A program made the translations under genes and the position numbers. Shown here piece by piece: positions 40,609-50,065 of a stretch of DNA of 64,000 nucleotides; within the stretch, counting starts at the first letter, position 1, and every line of letters starts with the position of its first letter. Source of the DNA: Acidobacteriota bacterium (GTDB lineage: Bacteria; Acidobacteriota; Terriglobia; Acidiferrales; UBA7541). The stretch covers positions 1 to 64,000 of the forward strand of contig JABCZK010000007.1 in the NCBI GenBank assembly GCA_013289695.1, written 5' to 3'. A model generated the notes under the pieces. That model was not told where the DNA came from and made no database searches. It saw nothing but the letters and a program-made list of their open reading frames with translations.

Positions 40609-40652
40609 TGTCGTCTCCTTATCTTTGCGTTTTTGATTCAACCGCGGCGTAC

Positions 40653-41150
40653 CTATGCGAACGGATTTTCGTCCGCGCTGGGGCCGTAAATCGAGGGAAC
40701 CGGAACATCCAGTATTCGCAGGTAAACGGAAAGCTGCCCGCGATGATGATAGGTATGGTTCATCAGGATCGAGCGCAGAAACCCAATCCGTGGCATCGAC
40801 ATCAAGGTTTTTCCGTTTCTCGTCAATGTCCATTCGGACATGAGCCGGGAGTCGTCCATATTTTTCAGCTCGGACCTCGCGCTCGCCATGCTCTGCGAGA
40901 AAGTTTCCAGAACCTCCTGCCGGCTCTTGGCCTCAGGTTGCGCGAAGTTCGGAACTTCAGCAGTATCTTGCGATACCGCTGCCACGATCTGGCCCGGGCC
41001 GGACGCGATGTGCAAAGCCAACTGCCCCAGCGAGAACGATTTCGGGTGTGGTCTCCAAGCGAGCCGGTCGTCCGGAATTCGTTCCAGCACCCGCTTGGTC
41101 GTCTGTGCTTCCTGGTCGAACTCCATCAAGAGGGAATCTGCGAGTCTCAT
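40653..41150 (-). CDS. DinB-family protein
   Basis: This 165-aa four-helix DinB-fold protein has the metal-ligand histidines in LALHIASGP (near residue 47) and NHTYHHRGQLSVYLR (residues about 130-145). DinB-like enzymes use a metal and often a thiol cofactor. The ATG overlaps the stop of the small membrane protein gene (ATGA), so it belongs to the same operon as the ArsR, SRPBCC and DUF899 genes. The substrate is unknown. Confidence 0.9.
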   Translation of the reverse strand: MRLADSLLMEFDQEAQTTKRVLERIPDDRLAWRPHPKSFSLGQLALHIASGPGQIVAAVSQDTAEVPNFAQPEAKSRQEVLETFSQSMASARSELKNMDDSRLMSEWTLTRNGKTLMSMPRIGFLRSILMNHTYHHRGQLSVYLRILDVPVPSIYGPSADENPFA

Positions 41151-41335
41151 GACTGCTCCTTTCCGTGCGTGTCAGATTTGGTGTTCAGATCTTCACGAAT
41201 TTGAGAATAGAACCCGTACATCTCATTCGCGACATTCTTTGGATGGAGCTTCTTGACGACGAACGCCGTCAGCCCTCCCGTGGACATCATCCCGGCGGCA
41301 ATCAACGCCGCGCTCGCAATGCACGCTGGACACAT
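41147..41335 (-). CDS. Small membrane protein with N-terminal CPAC
   Basis: This 62-aa protein starts MCPACIASAALIAAGMMSTG after a GGGAGGAAC ribosome site. One hydrophobic helix (residues 5-28) carries the CxxC at its cytoplasmic or periplasmic edge, and a soluble tail includes KKLHPKNVANEMYGFY. Similar short proteins occur beside SRPBCC/DinB genes, but I know no assigned function. It overlaps the DinB start and lies 29 nt after the SRPBCC gene. Confidence 0.75.
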   Translation of the reverse strand: MCPACIASAALIAAGMMSTGGLTAFVVKKLHPKNVANEMYGFYSQIREDLNTKSDTHGKEQS

Positions 41336-41364
41336 GTGTTCCTCCCTGCTCTTCGCCACGGCGT

Positions 41365-41835
41365 TCACTTGGAACTTTTTGCTTCGGCAAGCTTGCGAAC
41401 GCCCTCATTCATGTGCGTCCAGCCAGTGTTCACTCCCGCGCGATGGTCATCCGCGATCAGGCCGAATGCCATGTGATGGAATTTGATCAGCGTTCCTCCG
41501 TCCTGTTCGCTCAGCCGGTACTGCACGTTCGAGCTGACCGGATACGACATGAACAGCGGCCCGTAGAACTCCAGCAGCGTGGGCCGCTTGATAGATTGCA
41601 CATGGCCCCACAAATGGCCGTTCTCGCCGCCGAGGTCGCGATACCAACGTCCGCCCGGCCATGGTTCGATCTTCAGCGACATGGGCTTGCCGTCGGGCGT
41701 TTCATTCAACGGTCCCAGCTGTTCCAGCAGGGCCGCGAACGTCACCTCCAGCGATGCGCGCACATGAATTTCCTGCGTGATGTTCAACGTCAAATCCTCA
41801 ATCGTCCGGTTCATCTTCATCACTGTCGAGTTCAT
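41365..41835 (-). CDS. SRPBCC (AHSA1-like) protein
   Basis: This 156-aa protein has the START/AHSA1 pattern: ITQEIHVRASLEVTFAALLE, MSLKIEPWPGGRWYRDLG, LWGHVQSIKRPTLLEFYGP and a C-terminal helix with NTGWTHMNEGVRKLAEAK. It probably binds a hydrophobic ligand. The AAAGGAGC ribosome site precedes ATG 41835, 10 nt after the ArsR stop. ArsR-SRPBCC operons are common, with the regulator controlling the ligand-binding protein. Confidence 0.88.
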   Translation of the reverse strand: MNSTVMKMNRTIEDLTLNITQEIHVRASLEVTFAALLEQLGPLNETPDGKPMSLKIEPWPGGRWYRDLGGENGHLWGHVQSIKRPTLLEFYGPLFMSYPVSSNVQYRLSEQDGGTLIKFHHMAFGLIADDHRAGVNTGWTHMNEGVRKLAEAKSSK

Positions 41836-41845
41836 CGTTGCTCCT

Positions 41846-42217
41846 TTAATCAGAATTTGTCTTGCCCGCGGCTGGAATCGCACCCTGCCACGCACTGCTC
41901 TTCCGTTCTGCGTTCTCCTTCACACGGATCAGTTGATGCTGCCAGAACCGCTCGAACGTGCTGGTCCACTCGTGCAACGGCCGGATCGCCTCCGCGTTCA
42001 CTCGGTACATCATCCTGCGTCCCTCCCGGCGTACGTTCACCAATCCAACGTCCAGCAGCACCCGCAGATGTTTCGACACCGAAGGCTGCTCCAGCTCCAG
42101 CGTCGCCACAATCTCGCCTACCGACCGCTCCTGCAGCGCCAGATAGTTCAGGATCTCGCGCCGCCGAGGCTCGGCGACCGCGTTGAATGCATCGGAGGTT
42201 GTAGCCGCTCGAGCCAT
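41846..42217 (-). CDS. ArsR-family regulator
   Basis: This 123-aa winged-helix repressor reads SDAFNAVAEPRRREILNYLA, VGEIVATLELEQPSVSKHLR, VLLDVGLVNVRREGRRMMYR and RPLHEWTSTFERFW. The metal-binding ELCVCDL motif of ArsR/SmtB is absent, as in the subgroup linked to SRPBCC genes, so metal sensing is unlikely. ATG 42217 follows its promoter by 6 nt with no ribosome site (leaderless). It leads the operon to SRPBCC, small membrane protein, DinB and DUF899. Confidence 0.9.
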   Translation of the reverse strand: MARAATTSDAFNAVAEPRRREILNYLALQERSVGEIVATLELEQPSVSKHLRVLLDVGLVNVRREGRRMMYRVNAEAIRPLHEWTSTFERFWQHQLIRVKENAERKSSAWQGAIPAAGKTNSD

Positions 42218-42253
42218 GGGCCAACAATACATGCCGATATGGGAATATGTCAA
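42218..42253 (-). promoter_or_regulatory. Leaderless promoter of the arsR-type operon
   Basis: On the minus strand TTGACA (42253-42248), an 18-nt spacer and TATTGT (42229-42224) end 6 nt before ATG 42217. An inverted pair GATATGG/CCATATC brackets the -35 box (arms near 42231-42241 and 42290-42296 as read on the plus strand), a likely binding site for the ArsR-type repressor. Confidence 0.6.
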
Positions 42254-42331
42254 GCTATTTTTTCCCTCTCCATATCGCGGCTTGGGACGAGCAGACCTCA
42301 GACGATTGAGGACTCGCGGCTTTCGAGCTGG

Positions 42332-42940
42332 CTAACTGGCGGGGTGCCGCTTTGCGCGAACAGTTTGTTCGAGGTATTCATCGAGGTGTTGTCTCATGGC
42401 GCGGAGTGGTTCTTCATCGTTCTGCAGCCGGCTGATCAGCAACGCGCCTTCCAGCGAGGCGATGATCAGTTGAGATAGCTGCCGCGGCGCGACGCCGCGG
42501 TCAATCTGATGTTTCGTGATGCCTTCCGCAGTTATTCGAGACATGCGTTCCGTCCAGCCCTGCAAGGCTTTTCTGGCGCGCGCGCGGAGAAGGGGATTCC
42601 CATCGTCGGCCTCGACGGCCGTGTTCATCAGCGGGCAGCCGCCCGGTACCAGTCCCGCGCGCCTCTCGACAAAATTGTCGATCGTTTTCTTCAGGCGGTC
42701 CACGCAGTCCGGAACGTCCGCGACGCCGTCCAGCCTTCCGTGCACGGCCTTTTCCCACGCGTAGTCGAACGCTGCGGCGGCCAATTCCTTCTTGCCCGAA
42801 AAATGGCGGTAGATTCCGCCCTTCTGCAGCCCGGTGGCTTGCATCAGATCGGCAAGCGACGTTCCTTCGAAGCCCTTCTGATTAAACAGCGGCGCCGCTT
42901 TCTCGACGATGTCGCGCCTGGTTTGCTCGCCCTTGGTCAT
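42332..42940 (-). CDS. TetR-family repressor
   Basis: This 202-aa protein has an N-terminal helix-turn-helix (TRRDIVEKAAPLFNQKGFEG, TSLADLMQATGLQKGGIYRH, FSGKKELAAAAFDYAW). The C-terminal domain contains VPGGCPLMNTAVEADDGNPL, typical of the TetR_C group with a conserved Cys. It is divergent from a DHA2-family efflux gene across 108 bp holding two operator dyads. By position it represses the pump and itself and is released by a pump substrate. ATG 42940 follows AAGGGAG. Confidence 0.92.
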   Translation of the reverse strand: MTKGEQTRRDIVEKAAPLFNQKGFEGTSLADLMQATGLQKGGIYRHFSGKKELAAAAFDYAWEKAVHGRLDGVADVPDCVDRLKKTIDNFVERRAGLVPGGCPLMNTAVEADDGNPLLRARARKALQGWTERMSRITAEGITKHQIDRGVAPRQLSQLIIASLEGALLISRLQNDEEPLRAMRQHLDEYLEQTVRAKRHPAS

Positions 42941-42963
42941 CTGCAACTCCCTTCGCCAGTTCT

Positions 42964-43021
42964 GAGACCGACTGGTCTTTTATGGCATTCTAGCATAGAA
43001 TGAATGAGACCGAACGGTCTC
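42964..43021. promoter_or_regulatory. Twin TetR operators in divergent promoter
   Basis: Two 16-bp dyads, GAGACCGACTGGTCTT (42964-42979) and GAGACCGAACGGTCTC (43006-43021), lie 42 bp apart, four helical turns. Between them a third dyad CATTCTA-GCA-TAGAATG (42986-43002) supplies TAGAAT on both strands as mirror-image -10 boxes. Repressor bound to either operator would cover both promoters. Confidence 0.8.
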
Positions 43022-43048
43022 TTATGCATCGAATGGCCTAGAGGACTC

Positions 43049-44659
43049 ATGAGCGAGGCGCTGGCTCCAGCCATCCCCCTAAGTCTTCCCGCCCCTCGAG
43101 CGGGCATCAATCCATGGTTCATCGCCATCACCGTCACACTGGCGACGTTCATGGAGCTTCTGGACACCGCCATCGCCAACGTCTCTCTTCCCCATATTGC
43201 CGGCGGCCTCGCCGTCAGCGCGGATGAAAGCACCTGGGTGCTCACGAGCTACCTCGTCTCCAATGCAGTTGTGTTGCCGCTGTCCGCCTGGCTGAGCCGC
43301 CTGCTCGGACGCAAGCGCTACTACATGATTTGCGTGGCAACGTTCACCGTCAGTTCTCTGTTGTGTGGTTTCGCGCCCAGCCTCGGGGCCCTGATCTTTT
43401 TTCGCGTGTTGCAAGGAATCGGCGGCGGCGGGCTGGCCCCGGTGGAACAGGCTATCCTCGTGGATACTTTCCCGGCAGCCAAGCGCGCTGCTGCCTTCGC
43501 TCTGTACAGCATGGCCATCGTCACCGCGCCCGCGATCGGTCCGCCCTTGGGCGGATGGATAACGGACCATTGGAGCTGGCGCTGGGTTTTCTTCATCAAC
43601 ATTCCCATCGGCATCATCTCGTTGATCCTCACCAGCCGCTTGCTTTCCGATCCCCCGGAATTCAAGCGCGAGGTGGAAGCAGCGCGCAAAGACGGCAAGC
43701 TGAAAATAGATGTCTGGGGAATTTTCTCCGCGGCCATGGCGTTCGCTTGTCTGGAAGTGGTTCTGGATCGCGGACAAACGGAAGACTGGTTTGAAAGTAA
43801 TTTCATCGTGTTCTTTTTTACAATCGCCGTCGCTGCGCTCGTGTTCGCGATTATCTGGGAGTGGCGTTATCCGGATCCCGTGGTCGAAATCCGTCTACTC
43901 GCTGATAGAAATTTCGCGCTGGCAAATATTTTCTACTTCTTGTTCGGATTCACATTGTATGGATCCACCGTGCTGATTCCGCAGATGCTCGAACGGCTCT
44001 ACGGCTACACCGCCACCGACGCTGGACTCGTTCTCGGTCCGGGCGCGTTTGTGATCGTGATGCTGGCTCCGGTGGTGGTCAGAATCCTGCCCAAAGTAGG
44101 CGTGAAACGGCTCCTGGCCTTCGGCTATTTCGTTTTCGCGCTGGCGATGTGGCAGTACGCCAGCTTTACGCTCGCTACCGATTACCGTCACGAAGCGCTG
44201 GCGCGGGTGCTGCAAGGACTCGGAATCGCGACGCTCTTCGTGCCTGTCAGTCAGCTTGCTTATTCCAATCTGGCCAAAAATAAGAACAACAAGGCCTCCA
44301 GCCTCACCAATCTATTCCGCAATCAAGGTGGCAGTTTTGGGATCGCCTTCGTGACCACACTTCTCGCGCGCCGCGCGCAATATCATCAAAGCGTGCTGGT
44401 AGCGCACGCCATTCCCTCCGATCCGCACTACCGCCAACTTCTCGCCAATCTCGCCAGTTACTTTTCGGTTCACGGTTTCTCGCGTGCGGATGCCGCCGTT
44501 CACGCTCAAGCGCAGGCTTTCGCCCTTCTTGAACGCCAGGCTTCCTTCCTGGCATTTCTGGATTGTTTTACCGCGCTGGGATGGTTTGTCCTGATGGGTG
44601 TTCCGCTGGTAATTCTGATTCGCAAATTCAAGCCGGCAGCCCCCTCGGGCGGCCACTGA
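43049..44659 (+). CDS. DHA2-family multidrug efflux MFS (EmrB-like)
   Basis: This 536-aa protein has about 14 membrane segments. TM1 carries FMELLDTAIANVSLPHIAGG, the DHA2 motif D1 (LDxTxVNVALP type). After it come DESTWVLTSYLVSNAVVLPL, the motif A loop LSRLLGRKRYYM, and ALYSMAIVTAPAIGPPLGGW in TM5 (motif C). It exports drugs or toxic compounds by proton antiport, normally with an EmrA-type adaptor. No adaptor gene is adjacent. ATG 43049 starts the conserved region behind TAGAGGA. Confidence 0.9.
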   Translation: MSEALAPAIPLSLPAPRAGINPWFIAITVTLATFMELLDTAIANVSLPHIAGGLAVSADESTWVLTSYLVSNAVVLPLSAWLSRLLGRKRYYMICVATFTVSSLLCGFAPSLGALIFFRVLQGIGGGGLAPVEQAILVDTFPAAKRAAAFALYSMAIVTAPAIGPPLGGWITDHWSWRWVFFINIPIGIISLILTSRLLSDPPEFKREVEAARKDGKLKIDVWGIFSAAMAFACLEVVLDRGQTEDWFESNFIVFFFTIAVAALVFAIIWEWRYPDPVVEIRLLADRNFALANIFYFLFGFTLYGSTVLIPQMLERLYGYTATDAGLVLGPGAFVIVMLAPVVVRILPKVGVKRLLAFGYFVFALAMWQYASFTLATDYRHEALARVLQGLGIATLFVPVSQLAYSNLAKNKNNKASSLTNLFRNQGGSFGIAFVTTLLARRAQYHQSVLVAHAIPSDPHYRQLLANLASYFSVHGFSRADAAVHAQAQAFALLERQASFLAFLDCFTALGWFVLMGVPLVILIRKFKPAAPSGGH

Positions 44660-44759
44660 ACGTGTCATGGCGACGTGTCGCGCTAACGCTTAATAAGGCT
44701 TGTTGGCGCCCCATAACAGCGGTGCCATAATTTGCAATAGCCGCGCGCGAGAGTGCCCC

Positions 44760-45752
44760 GTGAAAGCCGCCATTCTGAAATCGCCGCAAGCGACGCCAAC
44801 ACCGCACCTGAATGTCGAAGAAGTTCCGCGCCCGCAGCCTGCCCCCGGACTTTTGTTGCTCCGCGTCCTCGCCTGTGGCGTGTGCCGCACGGATCTGCAC
44901 ATCGTCGAACGCGATCTTCCTCCGCTTCGGCCGCAGCTGATTCCCGGCCATCAAATCGTCGGCGAGGTCGTCGCAGGCGAAAGCGCGGAATCCCCGATTG
45001 GCTCCCGCGTGGGCGTCTCCTGGATGGGCGGTGTGGATGGCGATTGCTGGTATTGCCGTCACGAGATGGAAAACTTGTGCGATCGGCCGACCTTTACCGG
45101 CTACACGGTGGATGGCGGCTACGCCGAATATGCGCTGGCGCGCGCGGACTTCACATTTCCTCTGCCGGGTGACTTGAACGACATCCACGTCGCTCCGCTG
45201 CTCTGCGCCGGCATCATTGGATTTCGCAGTTTGCGCGTCGCCGGAGTTGAGCCAGGAGAGCGAGTCGGTCTGTTCGGGTTCGGATCTTCAGCAAGTCTCA
45301 CGATCGCGGTTCTACAGCACTGGAAGTGCGATGTGTACGTTTCCACCCGGGGCGAGTCGCATCGGAAGCTGGCAACCTCGCTCGGCGCAAACTGGGTTGG
45401 GAGCGAAAACGAAAAGCCGCCAGTGGAGCTGGATCGCGCCGTCACTTTCGCTCCCAGCGGCGACGTCGTCGTGAGCGCGCTGGCTAGTCTGCGCAAGGGC
45501 GGCGTGGTAGCCATCAATGCCATTCATCTGGATCGCATGCCCCAATTCGACTACGACAAACTTCTGTGGGGCGAGCGCGTGATTCGCAGCGTGGCCAATA
45601 TGACCCGCGCCGATGCCCGCGATTTTCTGAAAATCGCGCGCGATATCGGCATTCACCCGCAGGTCACAGTGTTCCCGCTCGCGCAAGCCAACGAAGCCCT
45701 TCAGGCGATCAAGCACGAAACCGTGAACGGCGCGGCAGTAATTGTTCCGTGA
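44760..45752 (+). CDS. Zinc-dependent alcohol dehydrogenase (AdhP-like)
   Basis: This 330-aa MDR-type dehydrogenase has the catalytic zinc Cys in ACGVCRTDLHIVE and its His in IPGHQIVGEVVAG. The structural zinc site is GDCWYCRHEMENLC, and the nucleotide-binding loop is GERVGLFGFGSSASL. The N-terminus reads MKAAILKSPQATPTP from a GTG at 44760, the usual start for the family. It interconverts alcohols and aldehydes with NAD(P). The structural site keeps only part of the usual four-Cys lobe (GVDGDCWYC lacks one upstream Cys). Confidence 0.9.
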   Translation: MKAAILKSPQATPTPHLNVEEVPRPQPAPGLLLLRVLACGVCRTDLHIVERDLPPLRPQLIPGHQIVGEVVAGESAESPIGSRVGVSWMGGVDGDCWYCRHEMENLCDRPTFTGYTVDGGYAEYALARADFTFPLPGDLNDIHVAPLLCAGIIGFRSLRVAGVEPGERVGLFGFGSSASLTIAVLQHWKCDVYVSTRGESHRKLATSLGANWVGSENEKPPVELDRAVTFAPSGDVVVSALASLRKGGVVAINAIHLDRMPQFDYDKLLWGERVIRSVANMTRADARDFLKIARDIGIHPQVTVFPLAQANEALQAIKHETVNGAAVIVP

Positions 45753-45809
45753 CCATCAAAAAGTAGGCAATCCTGGCGCGCGGGCATACCGCCGCCTCGA
45801 AATAAACAC

Positions 45810-47240
45810 TTACTGGATTGGCAACGCAGCTGACGCTGAGGGAGTATCGAGCTCGCCTTCCCAGCGCGCAATGACTGCGCATGCCAGGCAGTTCCCGATC
45901 ACGTTCACCGCCGTGCGCGCCATATCCATCAGCGCATCAATTCCCAGGATGATGAAAATCGGCTCGGTGGGAAGATGAAACGTGGCTGCTGTCGCCAGCA
46001 ATACCAGCAGCACCGCGCGCGGCACTCCGGCGACGCCCTTGCTCGTGAGCATCAGCGCGAACACCATGAAAAGCTGCTGCAGCCACGTCAAATGAATGCC
46101 GGCCACCTGCGCCACAAAAATGGACGCGACGGAAAGATACAGTGACGAGCCATCCATGTTGAAGCTGTACCCGGCAGGGATTACGAACGCTACAATTCGC
46201 CGCGGCACGCCGAACGCTTCCATGGATTCCATCGCGCGAGGCAGCGCTGCTTCGGACGTACTTGTCGCAAAAGCGATCGTAGCCGGCTCGGCCACTGCCC
46301 GAACGAAGTGCCCGATCGGCAGCCGAGCGAATAGCGCGATGGGCAGCAACACGGCCAGCAGAAAGAACAGCAGTGCGCCGTAACCGGTGAGCAGCAATTT
46401 CCCCAGCGGCAGCAGCACGGCAATCCCCATATGCCCAACGGTATAAGCCATCGCCGCACCCACGCCCACGGGCGCGAAATACATCACCAGATTCGTGAAC
46501 GCAAACATCGTTGCAGTGAGCGACTCGCAGAAACTCAGCATCGGGGCGCGCTTTGCCTCCGAGATCTGCGCCAGCGCAATCCCGAACAGCACGGAAAAGA
46601 CCGCGACCTGCAGAATCTGATTTTCCGCCACAGACTTCGCCAGGTTTTCGGGGAAAATGTGCAGCAGGAACTCGTCCCAATGCAGCGGAGCCGCGCTGGG
46701 CGTGGGCTCCGTCGCCGCAGCTGTAACCGCCACGTTCAACCCCTCTCCTGCCCGGCTGATGTTGATTGCGCCCAGGCCGATGAAAAGCGCCAGCGTCGTC
46801 ACAATCTCAAAATAGATAAGGCTCTTCACCCCAATCCGTCCGACGCTGCGCAGATTGCCGTGGCCTGCAATTCCCGTGACCAGCGTGCCGAAAATCAGCG
46901 GCGCCACAATCACCTTAATCAAGCGCAGGAAAATATCGCTGAACACGCGCAAATGTTCGGCCAGCCGCGGCCGGTCCAGGCCAAACTCTCCGCCCAGCAG
47001 CATCGCGAAAAAAATCCAGTAAGTCAGCGACGGTCTGCGCCATCCGCCTGCCGCAATCATCGCCAGCCCGGCCCACCGCGTTACCGCGAACCACAGTTGC
47101 GGCGCAAAGATCAGCGGCAGGATCGCCCCCGCCAGAAACAGCAGCACACCAATCGCGGTGAGGGTGCGGAATGCCAGCGGTGTCTGTTGAGATTGTGAAT
47201 GATCAGGCTGTGAGGAGGCAGGCGTCGCAGTGGTCATCAT
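45810..47240 (-). CDS. Dicarboxylate/amino acid:cation symporter (DAACS)
   Basis: This protein of about 476 residues shows the GltP/DctA family pattern: LRVFSDIFLRLIKVIVAPLI, the re-entrant loop TSTSEAALPRAMESMEAFGV, SFNMDGSSLYLSVASIFVAQ and GIDALMDMARTAVNVIGNCL. It takes up C4-dicarboxylates or glutamate with Na+ or H+. An extra N-terminal pair of hydrophobic segments precedes the usual TM1. The start lies at either of two adjacent ATGs (47240 or 47237). It stands alone between convergent and divergent neighbours. Confidence 0.9.
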   Translation of the reverse strand: MMTTATPASSQPDHSQSQQTPLAFRTLTAIGVLLFLAGAILPLIFAPQLWFAVTRWAGLAMIAAGGWRRPSLTYWIFFAMLLGGEFGLDRPRLAEHLRVFSDIFLRLIKVIVAPLIFGTLVTGIAGHGNLRSVGRIGVKSLIYFEIVTTLALFIGLGAINISRAGEGLNVAVTAAATEPTPSAAPLHWDEFLLHIFPENLAKSVAENQILQVAVFSVLFGIALAQISEAKRAPMLSFCESLTATMFAFTNLVMYFAPVGVGAAMAYTVGHMGIAVLLPLGKLLLTGYGALLFFLLAVLLPIALFARLPIGHFVRAVAEPATIAFATSTSEAALPRAMESMEAFGVPRRIVAFVIPAGYSFNMDGSSLYLSVASIFVAQVAGIHLTWLQQLFMVFALMLTSKGVAGVPRAVLLVLLATAATFHLPTEPIFIILGIDALMDMARTAVNVIGNCLACAVIARWEGELDTPSASAALPIQ

Positions 47241-47585
47241 CGGTTGCTTGCGTGTCACGCAAGTTTTCCACACGTCGCGCCAAATTCGAGCGCCGCGCGG
47301 CCCCTACTATACGATTAAAAAGGCCGAAATTGCAGAGGACCGCCCGCCTGAAGCTCGACCGGCTCACGGCTTGTCCGCAATCGAACAATCCATCTCGCAT
47401 TCGCACAGCACGGCCGCGCTCGCTTGTTTTTCGACGCACTAAATCCTCTATCATCATTAATTTGCACAGCGATCACTTTGGCGCTCCGCGTGCCAATTCC
47501 CCGCTGTTTCCTGTGAACAAACCTGTCTCTCGAACCGTATCAGTAGCCATGCCTCATTTCGCTTCCTGAGAAGGAGAGCCCGAGC
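47241..47585. other. Divergent intergenic region, symporter/ADOP permease
   Basis: About 345 bases separate the two divergent starts. I see no gene, tRNA or dyad of note. A TATCAT near 47450 could be a -10 box for the permease gene, but no matching -35 box stands at good spacing. GAGAAGGAGAGCC just before 47586 is the permease ribosome site. Confidence 0.35.
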
Positions 47586-50018
47586 ATGATAAACCTGCTG
47601 CGTGACACTCGCTTTGGATTCCGACTGCTCCTGAAAAATCCCGGATTCGCGGCCGTCGCCATTCTCGCTTTGGCTCTAGGCATTGGCGCGAATACCGCGA
47701 TCTTCAGCGTCGTTTACGCCACGCTGCTCGCTCCGCTGCCCTATCCACAGGCCGATCAACTCGTCGTAGTCCGCTCCACGGTCGCTGGAGATAAAAACGT
47801 TTCTTCCGCCGGAGATTTCCTCGAATGGCAGCGCCAGAACTCGGTCTTCCAGTTTATGGGCACTGCCACCGACTCCGATTTCAACCTCTCGGTGGGCGAA
47901 AAGCCCGAACGCGTCCGCGGCAGTTTCACCACGCCGGGTTTTCTGGATCAATTGCTTGGCGAATCTCCATTTCTCGGCCGTTACTTCGGCCCCGACGAAG
48001 CCGCGGCTGGAAAAGATCACGTTGTCGTCCTCACCAACCATACGTGGCGCGAACATTTCGGTAGCGATCCCCGCATCATCGGCCGCGAAATCCATGTGAA
48101 CGGCGAAATCTACACGGTGATCGGCGTTCGCCCCGCCGGACAAGCCGACCGCACTCCGACGAACCTTTTCGTTCCTCTGGTTTTCAAACCTGAACAAATT
48201 AATCACGATTTTCATTTCCTCGTCATCTTCGCGCGCATGAAGCCCGGCGTCACCTTGGCGCAGGCCAATGCGGACATGAACGCGGTCACTCGTCACATCG
48301 CGGATGTTTATCCGAAGTCGAACAAAGGTTGGGGCGCTATCGTCGAGCCGCTGAAGAATGACTTCCTGGATCGCGACGTGCGCACCGCTCTCTGGCTCTT
48401 GCTCGGCGCCGTCGCGTTCGTTCTGCTGATTGCCTGCGCCAACGTCGCCAATTTGCTGATGGCCCGCGCCACCACTCGCCAGAAGGAAGTCGCTGTGCGC
48501 GCTTCTCTGGGCGCTTCGCGTCAGCGCCTTTTCAGTCAGTTTCTCGCCGAAAGCATTGTGCTGGCATCCATGGGAGGCGCGTTGGGTGTCGCTCTAGCCT
48601 GGGGACTGCTCGAGATAATCATCTCGATCATGCCTCCGTTCACTCTTCCACCCGAAGCTGACGTCCGGCTGAACATTCCGGTGCTGCTCTTCACCGTTGC
48701 CGCCACGCTGTTGGCAGGAGTTTTATTCGGTTGTGTCCCCGCGTGGCAAGCCGCCAGCATGAATTTGAATGAAGTCCTGAAAGAAGGTGGCCGATCCGCC
48801 GTCAGCGCCGGACGGCACGGCCTGCGGCGTTCGCTGGTGATTGCCGAATTTGCGCTGGCGCTCAGCCTGCTCGCCGGCGGCGGCTTGGCGATTCATAGTC
48901 TGTGGAATGTCGCGCACGTTGACCTTGGCTTCCGCACCGATCACATCCTCACGTTTAATCTTCCTGTGCCGCACGGACACCTCACCGATCCACAACAAAT
49001 CACCACTTTCTATCGCCAGCTTCTGGAAAGAATCCAGGCGCTCCCTGGCGTCACCGCCGCTTCGGCCTCGGAAGGCATCCCGCTAGAAGGTGTGAATTTC
49101 GGCATGCCTTTCCAGATTGCGGGCAGGCCAAATATTGAAGATCCTTCCGCGCGTCCCAGCGCGGGTTTCAGTATGGTCACTCCGCAATACTTCAAAGCGT
49201 TCGGCATGAGCATGGAGCAAGGACGTTCCTTCACCGACCAGGATGCAGCCGGAAGTGTTCCGGTAGCCGTCGTCAACGAAGCGTTCGTCAAGAAATTTCT
49301 CCATGGCGTTAATCCGTTGTCGCAAACCATCCTCGTCGAGCAACTAATTCCCGGCGTCACCAAGCTTGGTCCGCCGATTCCTTGGCAAATCGTCGGCGTG
49401 TACCACGATGTCCGCAATGGCGGCCCGCGCGACGTGGGTTTCCCGGAAATGGATGTGCCGTTTGCGCAAAGTCCCTGGCCGCAAGCAGCGATCGGCGTGC
49501 GCGCTGCCGTCGAACCGGCCACCTTGACCCGCAGCATCACCGAAATCGTGCAATCCATGGATCCGAATCTGCCGCTCTCGGAAGTCAAAACGATGGATCA
49601 GATTAAGGACGAATCTCTTGCCGGAGACCGCTTTACCGCTGCGCTTTTTGGCGGCTTCGCGGCCGTCGCACTGCTCCTGGCGACCTTGGGGATTTACGGG
49701 GTGATGTCTTTTGCGGTGGCGCAGCGTACCCACGAAATCGGCCTGCGCATGGCGCTGGGCGCTGGACGCAGCAATGTGTTAGCTCTGATCCTGAAGGAAG
49801 GGATGCTCCTGGCCGGCGTCGGACTGCTTCTCGGCCTCGCGGGATCGTACGGCGTCGGGAAAGCCATGCACAGCATTTTCTACAATGTCGGCACGATTGA
49901 TTTCGCCGCGTTCAGCGCCGTGGCCGCGGCTCTGCTGTTCGCCGCGCTTCTGGCCTGCTTCATCCCCGCACACCGCGCCACGCTGGTGGATCCGATGCAA
50001 GCCTTGCGCGAAGAATGA
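47586..50018 (+). CDS. Orphan MacB/FtsX-type ABC permease (ADOP)
   Basis: The 810 residues comprise two tandem MacB-periplasmic plus FtsX-type permease units: TM helices at about 20-45 (FAAVAILALALGIGANTAIF), 275-300, 330-355 and 380-400, and again at about 425-445 and the last 130 residues. The signature TRQKEVAVRASLGASRQRL recurs in the second half as THEIGLRMALGAGRSNVLAL. This is the acidobacterial duplicated orphan permease type. No ATPase gene is adjacent. Related MacB proteins extrude peptides or move lipoproteins; the cargo here is unknown. Confidence 0.92.
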   Translation: MINLLRDTRFGFRLLLKNPGFAAVAILALALGIGANTAIFSVVYATLLAPLPYPQADQLVVVRSTVAGDKNVSSAGDFLEWQRQNSVFQFMGTATDSDFNLSVGEKPERVRGSFTTPGFLDQLLGESPFLGRYFGPDEAAAGKDHVVVLTNHTWREHFGSDPRIIGREIHVNGEIYTVIGVRPAGQADRTPTNLFVPLVFKPEQINHDFHFLVIFARMKPGVTLAQANADMNAVTRHIADVYPKSNKGWGAIVEPLKNDFLDRDVRTALWLLLGAVAFVLLIACANVANLLMARATTRQKEVAVRASLGASRQRLFSQFLAESIVLASMGGALGVALAWGLLEIIISIMPPFTLPPEADVRLNIPVLLFTVAATLLAGVLFGCVPAWQAASMNLNEVLKEGGRSAVSAGRHGLRRSLVIAEFALALSLLAGGGLAIHSLWNVAHVDLGFRTDHILTFNLPVPHGHLTDPQQITTFYRQLLERIQALPGVTAASASEGIPLEGVNFGMPFQIAGRPNIEDPSARPSAGFSMVTPQYFKAFGMSMEQGRSFTDQDAAGSVPVAVVNEAFVKKFLHGVNPLSQTILVEQLIPGVTKLGPPIPWQIVGVYHDVRNGGPRDVGFPEMDVPFAQSPWPQAAIGVRAAVEPATLTRSITEIVQSMDPNLPLSEVKTMDQIKDESLAGDRFTAALFGGFAAVALLLATLGIYGVMSFAVAQRTHEIGLRMALGAGRSNVLALILKEGMLLAGVGLLLGLAGSYGVGKAMHSIFYNVGTIDFAAFSAVAAALLFAALLACFIPAHRATLVDPMQALREE

Positions 50019-50065
50019 ACCGGGCGCGCGACGTAAACAAATCGTAGCGCGAAATTCCGGTATCC

